A stretch of 64,000 nt of DNA from Agapanthus africanus. Its lineage: Eukaryota; Streptophyta; Magnoliopsida; Asparagales; Amaryllidaceae. Under the pieces are notes generated by a model that saw only the letters and a program-made list of their open reading frames with translations, ran no database searches and was not told where the DNA came from. Below, in pieces: positions 41,884 through 53,161 of the stretch. Each line of letters opens with the position of its first letter. Positions within the stretch are counted from its first letter, which is position 1. The stretch lies in the NCBI GenBank assembly GCA_030015575.1, contig CM057350.1, positions 522,900,959 through 522,964,958 on the forward strand, given 5' to 3'. The position numbers and the translations under genes are program-made.

Positions 41884-43974
41884 TGTAAGTCCACGGTAGC
41901 GCCCCGGCCGTCTAACAGACGCCAAATGCGGAACAAAAACTTTTTACAACTGGCGCTATCGTGTACCGTAACCCGGATCTGCCATTAAAGCTAAACTAAC
42001 AAACTACAAAGTGGGTAGAAGAGTTATACCAAACGATCCAAGTCCTTCAGTCTTCAACCATCATCCCACGCTTGTTGCGGCTGCTCCGATCTCCTCGATC
42101 TCCAGTCTTGTCGTCCAGGTGGCACCATGTCGACGGATCTTTAAACGGGCTCCCGCCTCTGAACCGAGGCAACTCGATCGTCAAATTTGCTAAAAGAGAC
42201 GACCAAGATGAAGTAGAGAATGAGTAGAACACTTTGTCTCGTTACGTCCAAAGTCACGGACGAACGGTTATGGAAGTTGCCTTTTGGATCGGGTGAAATG
42301 AGAAAAAGTCTATCTAATTTTCATGAACCCGAATCTATCATAATCTTTTTTTCTAGTGAACAACAACCATTCTTCTCACCAAGGGGGGTGGCCGGCCACT
42401 TAAAGAGAGGGGGAGGTGAGTGTAGGAGAGGAGGGTGACCACAAGAATGATGAATCACCTTAAAACCCTGTATGAAAGCATTTAAAGCAAACCAATCACA
42501 ATTAACCTAGTCACCTTGTCATTAAATGCACCATTAATGACCAAATGACTCACTAGCCTTGTCACCCTCTCCAGAACCTTCTAGAACACTGACTCACCTC
42601 ATCAAGAAAAGATAAATCCGAATTTAACCGAATGTCAAAATACGGCTGATAGAAAACTGGAAACTGGCAACTTTCAAAAGTAATCCTGAAACGAATTTCA
42701 GGATAATCCCGTATCAGTATAAATATACCCGTATTTGTATTACGACCGAATACAAATGCAACAGAGACAAAGATATTATATCTACACAGCATAATACTAT
42801 GATCCGGCTTAAACTAAAACTGACTAGTATTATCTGCCCGAAAAACGACACGTGCGAAAACGCACGTGCATTTTCCGAACCTTGCCATAAACCCATACGG
42901 CCTCTACAACGTTTTGCCCGAACTTGGGAAAGTGTCTGTGGGGGACTGTAATGACTCATCAACACACTGGCACTGGGTATAACCTCTAGCACGTCAGAGG
43001 TACAAGCTGTACGTAACGATTTGCCTATGTATTGATTGGAAGGGAAGCTGACGAGCGAACTCATCCATAAACCCTACTGAGCCTAACAGTGACAATGTAT
43101 ATACAGTCCGGTCCATTCGTCTAAAGAGTATCACATATCGAGTCTAGGGGGGTGGATAAAGTCAGACCTCTAATAACGCGATAAATCGTGTCGGCATGAA
43201 GCCCATCACCTCCTGAGAAACTACTGATCCAAATCAGTAATTCTCCACTACCTCGGCCGAGGATTCCTAGTGATGGCCACCCGTGCACTGCGCGACATCA
43301 ATCCCTAATACCGGGAGAGACGAATCCCCGACGATTCGCTCACTTGCCTCTAATGTGGCTCGGGACTGTACCCAACTAAAACCTGTTTGCACAACTCCTT
43401 TGAGCGTGGTAGGGTAGTAATCTAAGCACAGTGGGAACTCACACGAGACAAATGACGATCTCAGGTCGATGAACTAACCTGTACACATGTCACCAGGGAA
43501 TTGCTATCTGACGATATGTATAATACCAACTAGCAGATTCCCGGCGAGTCCTGTCCGGTGTACTCATAACTCAATGAGCACCTGTATACATCTTAGGTGA
43601 ACCAACTTACACCAATGGCTTGTGAGACCAGCCATCGCCCCTCGTCGGGGTCTCGACTGTATACACTAGTCTACTCTGGAGTATCGATGCCCTGTCTCGA
43701 AAACTCCCACGACTAGGGACACTTTAAGGATGTGCTTATAGACCCCAGCTCCCACGTATATGATCGCCATCATACTGCTGGTAGTCAAGCAAGAATCCTA
43801 TGGGCTCTATCATCACGCAGTAGTGAACTAAAGCATGTATACGATGATAAAGACAAACCAGATAGCATATTATCATCTTGAGCAAGACTGTCATATCGGT
43901 ATAGGTCCTTCCTCAATCATTGCAATTACGTACCTGCGATCCAATAATTGACTTTGAGGGCACTATCTCCAACA
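41884..43974 (-). repeat. Copia A 5' LTR (2091 bp), undisturbed copy
   Basis: From TGTAAGTCC to CTCCAACA on the plus strand. It has the inverted repeat at 42850-42869 (CACGTGCG/CGCACGTG) next to the single AACGA at 42845-42849, and shows the Tat integration site before insertion. Confidence 0.92.
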
Positions 43975-43979
43975 CATAA
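43975..43979. repeat. Target site duplication of Copia A, right copy
   Basis: CATAA, matching 721-725. Confidence 0.9.
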
Positions 43980-44755
43980 AAGTGTAAAATAGTGAAGAAA
44001 AATGAACACTGGTTTTGTAATCACCAAGGCAGTATAAAAAAATATTACGAGGGTGCTTCATCATCTAGTGCCTTAGACCAACTGGTTTGGGAGTCACTGA
44101 TAAGCCTTAGGTGTTGCAAGAAAAGAAAATTGCTAATTATGCTTAATAAGTGAGCATATTTAGTAATCGGTCAGTTAGTACCTCAAGAAGTATTAACGGT
44201 CGCATGAAGAATGTGTGAGCAATTCCATCCAAAATATTCACCGACTAAAAAGTACTGAGGTAGATGGACAAGAGTATGATAGCATGAATTGAATTCTCCG
44301 AGTGTAGAGATGCCTTTTACACACACGTAGGGGTATATGATCGGTGTTTGGAAAAAAGATAGGGATGAAGAATAAAGGCGATATCTTATTGAGGGATGAT
44401 GTGATTTCTAACATCTTTTCATGACTATTAAGATAGGGCTCATGACAACCGAAAAGCTAGTGTAGTTGAAAACTCTGATTTTCAAGTTCTTTTTTTTTAT
44501 AATTATGATCTTTATTATAATTTTCATAGTCTTTCTTTTATTATAGGATGTTTTGGATGCAATCCGCTGAAAACCTTCAGGAGACATTCCTCCTACTAGG
44601 GACACCTAGAGGTTTAAAGGCTTGTTGCACGTGCTCAGTGCAATCATGTTGCCTACGAAAGTGTGCTAGTTAGTTTTTCTCTTTCTTTCTATTTTCTCTT
44701 TCTCTTGAATAAAAGAAGTTTGCTCGGGACGATCAAAGTCAAGTTTGGAGGAATT
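43980..44755 (+). other. 3' untranslated end of an Athila-like element, with polypurine tract
   Basis: No frame of note. It ends TTGCTCGGGACGATCAAAGT then CAAGTTTGGAGGAATT before an LTR start; a GGGACGAGCAAA-AAGTTTGGGGG signature at this place is typical of Athila-type Ty3/gypsy elements. Confidence 0.6.
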
Positions 44756-46480
44756 TGTTCAGTCGAAATTATTGCAATTAGAAACATAACAATTTCCTCA
44801 CTTTTCTAATCATCTAAGGGTGTTTGATATAAATATAACATATATTACAAGTTCGTTTGGAAAATATCAATTACCATGTGTTATACATTATAATCAACAC
44901 TTTTGAAGGAAATTGTGTGTTTAATATTTCATGCATAATATTTTGTATATCTCTAATATTCTTTATTGAGATCTTGTGCAAAAATCAGCTCAGGTCAGAT
45001 ATCGGAATCGCAAATTCGCCGCTAAAAATACAGGAAATCAAAGAGTTAAATTCTGGCAGAGATTCAGTAGAGAGAAGAAGATTCCATATATCATATATAA
45101 ACCCAGAGACCAACATTAGAAGACTAAAGAAATTTGGAGACATGATCTCACCAATCGGCCGTGGAACCCTGGCCGAGTCAGGCCGAGTCGTCGCGGATCC
45201 ACGGTCGAGTTGGGGGCTTCGGAGTTGGGAATTCTCCAGAAACTTCTTCTCAACATCCTAGCTTGCTGAGGACGCTTCGTTGTAACAACCTTGTTCTGGA
45301 AATTTCTCTACAACAACCTAGCTTGTTGATCAAGTTTCATAACTACCTAACTTATTCTAGAAGCCTCTCTATAACAACCTAGCTTATGAGGGAAGCTTGA
45401 TGAAGGGCTATAAAAAGGGACCTAAGCCTACATTAAAAAGGTTGTTGAGTGGTTGATTAGTTGTTGAATTTTAGTACACAAACAATCTAGATCCAATTCC
45501 AAATCAAGATCCAAGATCAAGAATCATGAGAAATTCATCAAGCGAGTTCATTCAAGATCCTTTACGCGAAGCCGATCGTCATCAACAAGCACGTGATCCT
45601 TGATAGATCCAAGTCTCACGGTGATCGAGCAAAGCGAAGATTGACAGAGAAATTATCTCTTCGAGGGAGTGATCGAGAACGAATTTTCTTGTAATCTCGG
45701 ATCGAAGAAGTTGTAATTTGAAGTTGAATAATAAAGGTGATCATTACTTTTAATCTTGCTTTCTTTAAATTTTCACATTATAAAATCTCTATTTGTTGAT
45801 TCTTCTATTTTCATAATGTGTGAGTAAATCTCCGCTTGTTAAGGATTCGAAGGAATTTGGTAGATCTAATGGTGAGAGAATTCTATATTCATCTTAAATC
45901 TTCTGGAGATTATAAATTTTAGCAAAAAGAATCATTAATGTCCAAATTGTGAGTGAGATCAATTTATTGAGGATTTCATCACAATTTGGGGATTAGATTG
46001 ATGATCTTTCTTGTTAAAGGTTAGATATGAATGACAATTAATGAAAGGACAAGGGGCAATGAAGGAGAAACCCTAGTTTCTTCAAAGGATCACTAATTCT
46101 CATTAATAGGCATTGATCCAGTAGTAATTCTACCAATATATAAGATGAATCATCTTGAATCATCATCCATGGCTATTAATTCCGTTCGAATCCTACAACC
46201 CTTCTTCAATTTTCTTGATAACTACATTTGATCTTGAAAATTTTCTTGATTTCTTTTCTTGAAAACAATTTCTTGAATTTCTTGAAATGATTAGTTCAAC
46301 CAAATCTTAAACAATTTCTTGAATTTTCTTTACTATTTCTTTCGACTTAACTAAAGCAAGAATTTACGAGTTCCACGAATCCCAGAGGACGACCCGTACT
46401 CACTAATGTTCGCTACATGCGACACCGTTATTGATTGCGGTTATTATACGACTAAAACATTTCATCACTTCTTTACTACA
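44756..46480 (+). repeat. Athila-like 3' LTR (end approximate)
   Basis: Starts TGTTCAGTCG after the purine tract. It has a TATA box (TATAAAAA, 45409-45416), a long AT-rich leader-like stretch, and a 3' part with GAGTTCCACGAATCCCAGAGG then GACCCGTACTCAC, resembling the Athila LTR end. About four diverged copies of an AACAACCTAGCTT unit lie at 45250-45390. The right end is uncertain (46480 to 46530) because a copia fragment abuts it. Confidence 0.6.
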
Positions 46481-46529
46481 TCTTTCTTCACAAATCAAAG
46501 AGGTGAGAATCAAACGATCAATCAAATAG

Positions 46530-48498
46530 CCACTTCTTGCATGCGTAGACATTGGACCACACACGTCGCTGTGTATGAGTCCCAGGTGCTCAGTAGCTCT
46601 TTCTCCATGTCCAGTGAATGGAGTTTTTGTCATCTTTCCTCTGATACATGATTGAAAAGTTGCATATGATTGATACTCAAACGGATCTAAGTATCCATCT
46701 TTATGTAATTTGGTCAACCGTGTTTCATTGATATGAGCAAGTCTACAATGCTATAAGAAAGCTTAGTTTGATTATGAAGTCTTTCTTTTTAGTGTGTTTT
46801 GGACATTGAAAACTTGATGTTGATTGAGAATGTATATTCCGTTATTAAGTGTACCTGACCCAACCATTTCATGATTTAGGTGAATGTTTATGACATTGCT
46901 TTCAAGTGCAAAATTATATCTTTCATTAGATAACAAAGATACAGATATAATATTATATATCATACTGGGTACACAAAAGCAGTCACGCAATAACAAACTA
47001 TATCCACTCGCCAATCCTAGGTGATATTCTCCTACTGCAACAATATCCACACTGGTTCCGTTTCCAACCCTGAGGGTCATATCACCTTTCCTCAAAACTA
47101 TACGGTTTCTCAGCACCCGCAATGAATTACAGATATGAGATCTTGATCCGGTATCCAATACCCAGGAAGTAGAGTATATAGAGAAACAGTTTTCAATCAC
47201 GAACACACCTGAAGCCGAAGCCGCAACTTGCTTCGTGTTCTGATTCTTGTCTTTTAGGGCCCGGCAGTCCTTCTTCCAATGTCCGTTTTTCGACAATAGA
47301 AGCATTCTTCCTTTGTGGTCGTCCCCCATTCTTTTCTTTTCCCTTTCCCTTCACCTTCTGCACACCTCCTCTCGGTTTGGTGGGGGCCTTCTTCTTCTTC
47401 CCCTTGGCCTTAGATTTTGATTTAGTATAAGATTCCCCAATAAACAGAGTGGGTGTTTTCTTGGTTTTCTTCAAGGTGCCCTCTGCCACCCTCAGCATGT
47501 TGAGAAGCTCAGGAAGTGGAACTTCCATCTTTTGTATATTGAAGTTCAATATGAATTAGGCATAGGTGGAGGGAAGGGACTGTAGAATCAAGTCGATGTA
47601 CAACTCATTTTCCAACGTAGTTCTCAGGTCCGTGAGCTCTTCTATGAGAGAAATTATCTTTAGGACGTGGTCCCCAACGGATGATCCGATAGCCAATCTT
47701 ACTTGAAACAATTTCTTTGAGGTCTCATATCTTGCGATACGAGATTGCTCTCCATATAAATCTTTGGTATGGAGGAAGATGGAAGCAAGGTCTATATTCT
47801 TATGCTTCCTCTGATGTTCAGTATCCATGGAGGCCAGCACGAGGCACTTGGGTTTCGCACAATCAAGATCCCAGGTCTTACGGATCTCAATGTCTGTGAC
47901 TGAGGATTCTAGAACGGGAACAGGGGGAGCTTTTGCCATGAGGACGTATGCGACCTTATCATATGTAAGGGCCGTATGGACATTCCTCAGCTAGTCTTTA
48001 TAATTTGCCCCAGCGGGTTTATTTTTATCTAGTGTTAGCTTAAGTCTCGTCATGGTCGCTGCAATTAGGAGAGAGAGAAAAAACCACTCAGCACATGCTC
48101 TTGCAAGTTTAGATTGGTTATTAGTTTATCTAAATAGGATGGCTCCTACTGTTTCCTGGAATTCTTCTTCAAACCCTAAAAGAAGAATTAGTCAGGATTA
48201 ATCGCACCCTACAAATTCGCTTATCTTTCGGCCAGGCCAGTGTTGGTACTTCGGAGGGAGGTTCCCCATGCTTTCGCACGGACCTAATTAAATAACCTCG
48301 TTTTCCCAAAAGGCATATCCTCCTTAACACCTACTTGATTAGCTAATTGCAATGTGAAAAATTCTCCCGAAGAGTAGTGGATACTCACAGTAGGATCAGG
48401 ACCTAACTATCATTGTGTGATAATTTTGATGGAAGCCTACCAAAAATACCACACTCTAGAAGGTATGCAACACTAGAAAGTTTTCTGTATGTTTGAAA
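46530..48498 (-). mobile_element. Copia C: Ty1/copia fragment (leader, gag, protease, integrase start)
   Basis: Minus-strand order: leader from 48498; start near 48053 (MTRLKL-like); gag remnants to about 47200, including the zinc-knuckle part NGHWKKDCRALKDKNQ; protease with WVLDTGSRSHICNSLR (about 47150); then the pre-integrase segment CIRGKMTKTPFTGHGERA and LGLIHSDVCGPM (about 46550-46650). There is no reverse transcriptase and no LTR. Both ends are cut: by the Athila-like LTR on the left and the Tekay-like LTR on the right. The leader resembles those of Copia A and B. A few breaks. Confidence 0.82.
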
Positions 48499-49611
48499 CC
48501 CGTACCGCCGGAGCTTGAGGGCCGATCAGGACATACGGAGCCTGTGGGCCGATCCGGACTGACGGAGCCCGAGATATATGAGGATTTACGTGTTGATGTT
48601 GGACACGGGTTTCATGATGTTTCGTGTGTCGATGTTGGACACTCAGGCTCCATGATTTTGATGTGTCGTTGATGGACACACGTTGATTGATATCCTCATA
48701 CTTACATGCATATGTTTTTATGATATTTACATGCATGATGTTGTTGTGTCATTGATGGACACATAGATGTTAGCCACATGCAGATGGGCATTGAATATAT
48801 TGTTGGCACCTATGCAGTTACGGTGACCCTAGATATCATAGTATTACCTTTGTGATATAGTTGACCTAGGAATCGTTGTTTTATTGGATTTCTACCTGAT
48901 GATGTTTTCTACTCACAAGTTGGCAACACCCCCCATTGTGCCACAGTTCTTGCAGGTTGACTGTATGGATTCAGTAGCGGCATCACTGGCACACAGCTTG
49001 CATTCAGGTGTTTTGCTTTGGTAGGTAGTACATATTGGATCGTACCACTCTTGTATTTATTATTTCTCTTGTATCTAGTTAACTCCATCAATCAAAAACC
49101 AGTATTTGTGTAATAGTATGACTTAGAAAGACTTGTATTCGCGAGACTTAGAGCGAAGGACTATATGTTCGCTTGGGGGATTTGATGCCTTTCTTCATTT
49201 ACTTTATCTTTGTGGTGATTTTCGCCGTTGGGCATCGTATACGTGTATACTGTCTTGCGTGGTTGTGATTCCGCCGATTGGCAAAGAGCTAGCTCCCGCT
49301 TGGGGATGCCTTTATTATTATTATGTATATGTGATTTTGGATCAAAATATACAAAGGAGGTGCTGCCCAAATTTTTAAAAGACGAAACATGTTTTTCAAC
49401 TAGTAAATCCACTTGCATTTTTATGTTTCATTTTCTATGTATTTAAGAAAACTATTGATTTCATCATACCTTTATTTAAAAACTTCACCTCTTTTACTTT
49501 CTTTTAAAAGAGTTTAGATTTCTGGGCTACGGCTTACTTGAATTATGCTACGCCTGTAGACGTGGCATGATTTAAGTGTCAGTTACGGGCTAATATTTTC
49601 GGGTCGTGACA
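48499..49611 (+). repeat. Tekay-like LTR, last 1113 bp
   Basis: Aligns with about 56039-57152 and ends GGGTCGTGACA. The left part of the LTR is missing where Copia C abuts. Confidence 0.9.
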
Positions 49612-49615
49612 AAAT

Positions 49616-49627
49616 TGGTATCAGAGC
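49616..49627 (+). promoter_or_regulatory. Tekay-like primer binding site (first)
   Basis: TGGTATCAGAGC, five bases after the LTR end; initiator tRNA-Met complement. Confidence 0.88.
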
Positions 49628-51480
49628 GCTAGGTTTAACTTTGGTTCGAGTTTAGGTTTGACTATGTGGAGTCTGGGGCGTAATCTATTTCTGAATCTAG
49701 GCTTGACCTTATGGAACTTAGACTTGAACAGGGGGGTATTAGACCCGGACTTTCGTTACACAGGCTGGCCCTGATTGATGGAGTAGGTAGCTCGAGTAGA
49801 GTGAGGTACCGTACGTATGTTTCGCGGTATATTTACGATACGATACTCCGCTTAAGTGACCTTAGAATGTACGTATTTTGAGACTTGTGATTCTCTTCGT
49901 TCCCTTGATCATACATCCATTTGAGATCATTGATTCTATTCATTTCCATGATCAAATACTCATTGATTCTGTTTCTTCTTATGATCATGTATCCATTCTG
50001 GATCTGTTGATTCCTTTCATTCCGTTGATCTGTTTTCATCGATACATGCTTGATGTTCCTGTCACCATGGTTTGAGCGCAGATTGAGCTGCTGCTAGTGA
50101 TTCGGTCAGGACGAGACGAGAACTGACCATCGTGTTTTCTGGTGACATGGGAACGTCTCAGTTTAGTGTTGTGTTGTGACCTCTCGTTTGAGGCGAGTGT
50201 TCGGTTATGCACCGGATGATCGGGCCGCTATTAGAGGCTGCCTGTTGTGAGAGGACTGTTGATGTACAACCTACCTCAGAGATTGTGATGTCGTCTACCG
50301 TGCAGACAGATGACCCAGCTGTTGCTAAGATTGATTGGATGTCGCTTCACGATCTTATGAGCTGAGATCGCTGGAGTTTTCAGGCAGAGATGCAATAGTA
50401 GATAGCTAGTCTATCTCGAGTAGAGCTGAGCGACTGAGATGATTCTTCTGATTGATGCGCCGACGCAGGCCCAGATGAGTTGAAGATTTCCAGTGTGGAG
50501 AGTCTTACTCAGATCTAGAGTAGATCGATCCAGAGATGAAGTTGTTCGTTGGATGATCCGATAGGAGGTCAGTAAGTGGACCAGTTTTAGATAGAGGATC
50601 TCATCCAGATGTGTTGTGAGTTGATCGAGGATGGACGAGTATTGAGTGTTCCTCCAATGGTTGGGACGAGTTCCTAAGGACGTGTTTGGCTAGATATCTT
50701 CTACAGAGTGATGAAGATACCGAGTTCATGATTTCGAGTCCGTGTGAGAGATTCCGGATTGACTGTAGCCGAGAACATTTGCTGTACACAGATAGCATGA
50801 CGTGACGTCGAAGTGGACGATAATAAGGACGAGCGGATTAAGAGTTTCATGCGATATGTTAACGAGCTGTTGTTACTCCCCGTTGAGATTAGAGATCTGA
50901 TATGTATACAGAGGCGTTGGGATACGACCAGTTCTCGAGGAGATGCTGTGCTTAGAACGCAGATGTCCAGAAAATGAGAAAAGATTATGTAAGAGTACCA
51001 GCCTCTATACCATTCGGTATAGGCGAGATCGGAAGAGAGCTTGAGCAGGTTCTTTCCAGGACACTGCTGCGATAAGATTTGCACCGAGGATCAGTTGTGT
51101 CACGTGTATTCAGAGGACCAGAGGCCGATGCCAGGGACGTGCTGCTTTACGAGTGGTCATGATAATTGGCCGAGAGATGACCAGAGAAGTACCAGAGCTG
51201 AGTAATTTTCGTTAGCACACCTGATCGGGCTGACGAGCCGACGGATTGCGAGATTGGTAATCCATAGAGAAAATGAGGACCCAGAGACAGAAGACGCCAG
51301 ACTGTGAGCAGGAGGCAAGCAGATGTTCTTGCTCTGCCAGTTTTGGGTACACTGGTTTTTTTTTGACATTGTAGGAAGTGTACCTCATTGTCATTTGTCG
51401 CGATTTGCGTTTGTGATCCGAGTATCACGCTTATATCGCTTGGATTTGAGTTTTGATGATTGAGTTTCATGATATTGTTT
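49628..51480 (+). pseudogene. Tekay-like internal region, leader and gag-like remnant
   Basis: The first roughly 700 bp repeat at 57169-57866. Beyond that I see only weak gag-like traces (around 50700-50960) and no protease, reverse transcriptase or integrase. Many breaks if coding; more likely a non-autonomous derivative. Confidence 0.55.
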
Positions 51481-51484
51481 TCGT

Positions 51485-52450
51485 GCACCATGGCTGCACC
51501 TACTGGGTATTTACATTTTTGTGCATAGTTATTGCACTTGATATATGTTTTATATACCGTTGTGTTGGTTTATGATTTGTGCATATTTATTGCACTTGAG
51601 ATCGGTTTTGTGCCTTGGCTGCACGTGTTCATGATTTCGTGGATTCCATACAGTTGATTTGATTTTGTGCATGTGGTACGCGCTCGACTTGATTTTTGCA
51701 CTCGGTATAACTCACATATGCTTGCAGTGCATTGATACGTGTTTTGTGCACGCAGTTGCACACGTTTATGATTTTATACACTTTGGTACACTCGGTGTTG
51801 CATTTTATATGCATTTGAGTTATTGATGAGTTTCCGTGCACTGTTGCACCAGATTCGTATTTCGTGTGTTTGTTGCACTAGATTTGCATTTCATGCATTT
51901 GTTGCACCGGACGGGTATTTCGTGCATTAGTTGCACTAGATTTATACTCCATACAATGGTTGCACCCGATTTATGTCTTTGAGCATTTGTTTTAACAGAT
52001 TTATGTTTTTGCGCGCGTTTGCTCTTGACGTTCGTTTTCATGCAAGCTACTGCACTAGATGCTTTTTACGGACCCGAGACGCTTGGGTTGGATTTTGCGC
52101 ATATTAGACGCTTGGTATTGGATTTGTGCTCATCGGATGCACATGATTTAGATTTTTATTCGTGCATATGGGACACGATTTTTATTTGTGCATGACGAAT
52201 GCACTTGATTTGGATTTTCGCGCATGTGGGGCACATGATATGAGATGTGATTTTGTGCACACCAGATGCACTCAATTGGGATTTTCATTCGTGCATGTTA
52301 GTTGCACTGGATTGAGATTTTCATGCACTATAGATGCACTAGATGTTGTTATCGTGCACACCCATTGCACTGGACAGATGCTTTCGTGCACACCCATTGC
52401 ACTTAGTTTTGCTTTTGTGCATGTCGTGACACTTGTATTGGATTTGATTT
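51485..52450 (+). repeat. Degenerate ~35-bp repeat array with GTGCA..TGCAC inverted repeats
   Basis: Roughly 25-30 units. Each pairs GTGCA with TGCAC across 6-8 bases, followed by GATTT-like spacer, for example GTGCATATTTATTGCAC (51577), GTGCATGTTAGTTGCAC (52292) and GTGCACACCCATTGCAC (52353, 52388). Open frames on either strand here come from the repeat. Confidence 0.82.
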
Positions 52451-53161
52451 CCATGCGCACCAGACGTAGGTGATGTTGGATACGCCTTTTGAGGTTGATT
52501 TTGCTCTTGAGCACTTTGTTTTCATGATGGGCACTATATTATGTAGTAATCGAACATGACTGATCTGAGGACAGTACCTGAGTACTTGCATGCATAAAAA
52601 TTTTAACAAGAGGTTATCAAAAATGAGCTATAGTCTCGCTATTTTCTACGTGTCCGTGAGCAACACGAATATTTACAAAGGAAAACCTTTTGAGATATTT
52701 TAAAAGGGCAGAACATGTAATTTGAGCAAAAACATATATAGGTATATTTACTACTTTACAAATGAGTGTCCGTCACTTTTGCCGTGAGTTACGCATCACA
52801 CAGCGATTCAGAAAAGATTTTGCATGTTTTTTATTCAGTTTTTGAAGGTTTTTCCAAGGATGCATACTATACACGTATTATAGTATTTGACTAGTGCATA
52901 TTGGATTTCAGTAGTGAATTTCGAGATCTGTATCTCCATTGTAACTCCGATGATATGCTTGCAAATACAGTGATTTGCATGATGCTTGACGGAGTTCGAT
53001 TTTGAGTTTCACACTCGTTTTCAGGCGCATAGGATGCGCTGTGGTATTTCTGTATCTTCCGTGATTTCGGAGCCCCGTTGATTTGAGCTGATTATTGAAA
53101 TGATTTAGCATGGGGGTTTAAATTTAAATTCGGGGACCGAATTTATTTAGGTGGGGAAGAT
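52451..53161 (+). other. Tekay-like 3' untranslated region and polypurine tract
   Basis: No gene seen. It ends TAGGTGGGGAAGAT, a purine-rich tract directly before the LTR start TGTAATATT at 53162. Confidence 0.7.

Larger units (their letters stand above)
726..43974 (-). mobile_element. Copia A: Ty1/copia retrotransposon, minus strand, split by a Tat element
   Basis: Parts: 3' LTR 726-1690 plus 35309-36433; purine tract 36434-36446; decayed coding region about 36434-39560; long leader about 39560-41869; primer binding site 41870-41882; 5' LTR 41884-43974. Without the nested Tat element it is about 9.6 kb. The two LTRs are 2090 and 2091 bp and differ at only a few percent of positions in the stretches I compared by eye, so it is fairly young. 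It has perfect CATAA duplications. The coding region is heavily broken (many breaks), and Copia D shares the same decayed interior, so the element was probably moved by another element's proteins. The lineage within Ty1/copia was not assigned. Confidence 0.92.

Noticed and set aside
46403-46525. C-terminal extension of the copia integrase frame
   Set aside because: The frame runs past the copia fragment into the Athila-like LTR; residues after GPMSTHARSGY do not resemble integrase.
49616-49627. tRNA-Met gene suggested by TGGTATCAGAGC
   Set aside because: Only the 12-base primer complement is present, directly after LTR ends; no cloverleaf follows here or at 22720, 41870 or 57157.
51485-52450. 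CRISPR or centromeric satellite
   Set aside because: Units are strongly degenerate, under 1 kb in total, and confined to a retrotransposon interior.
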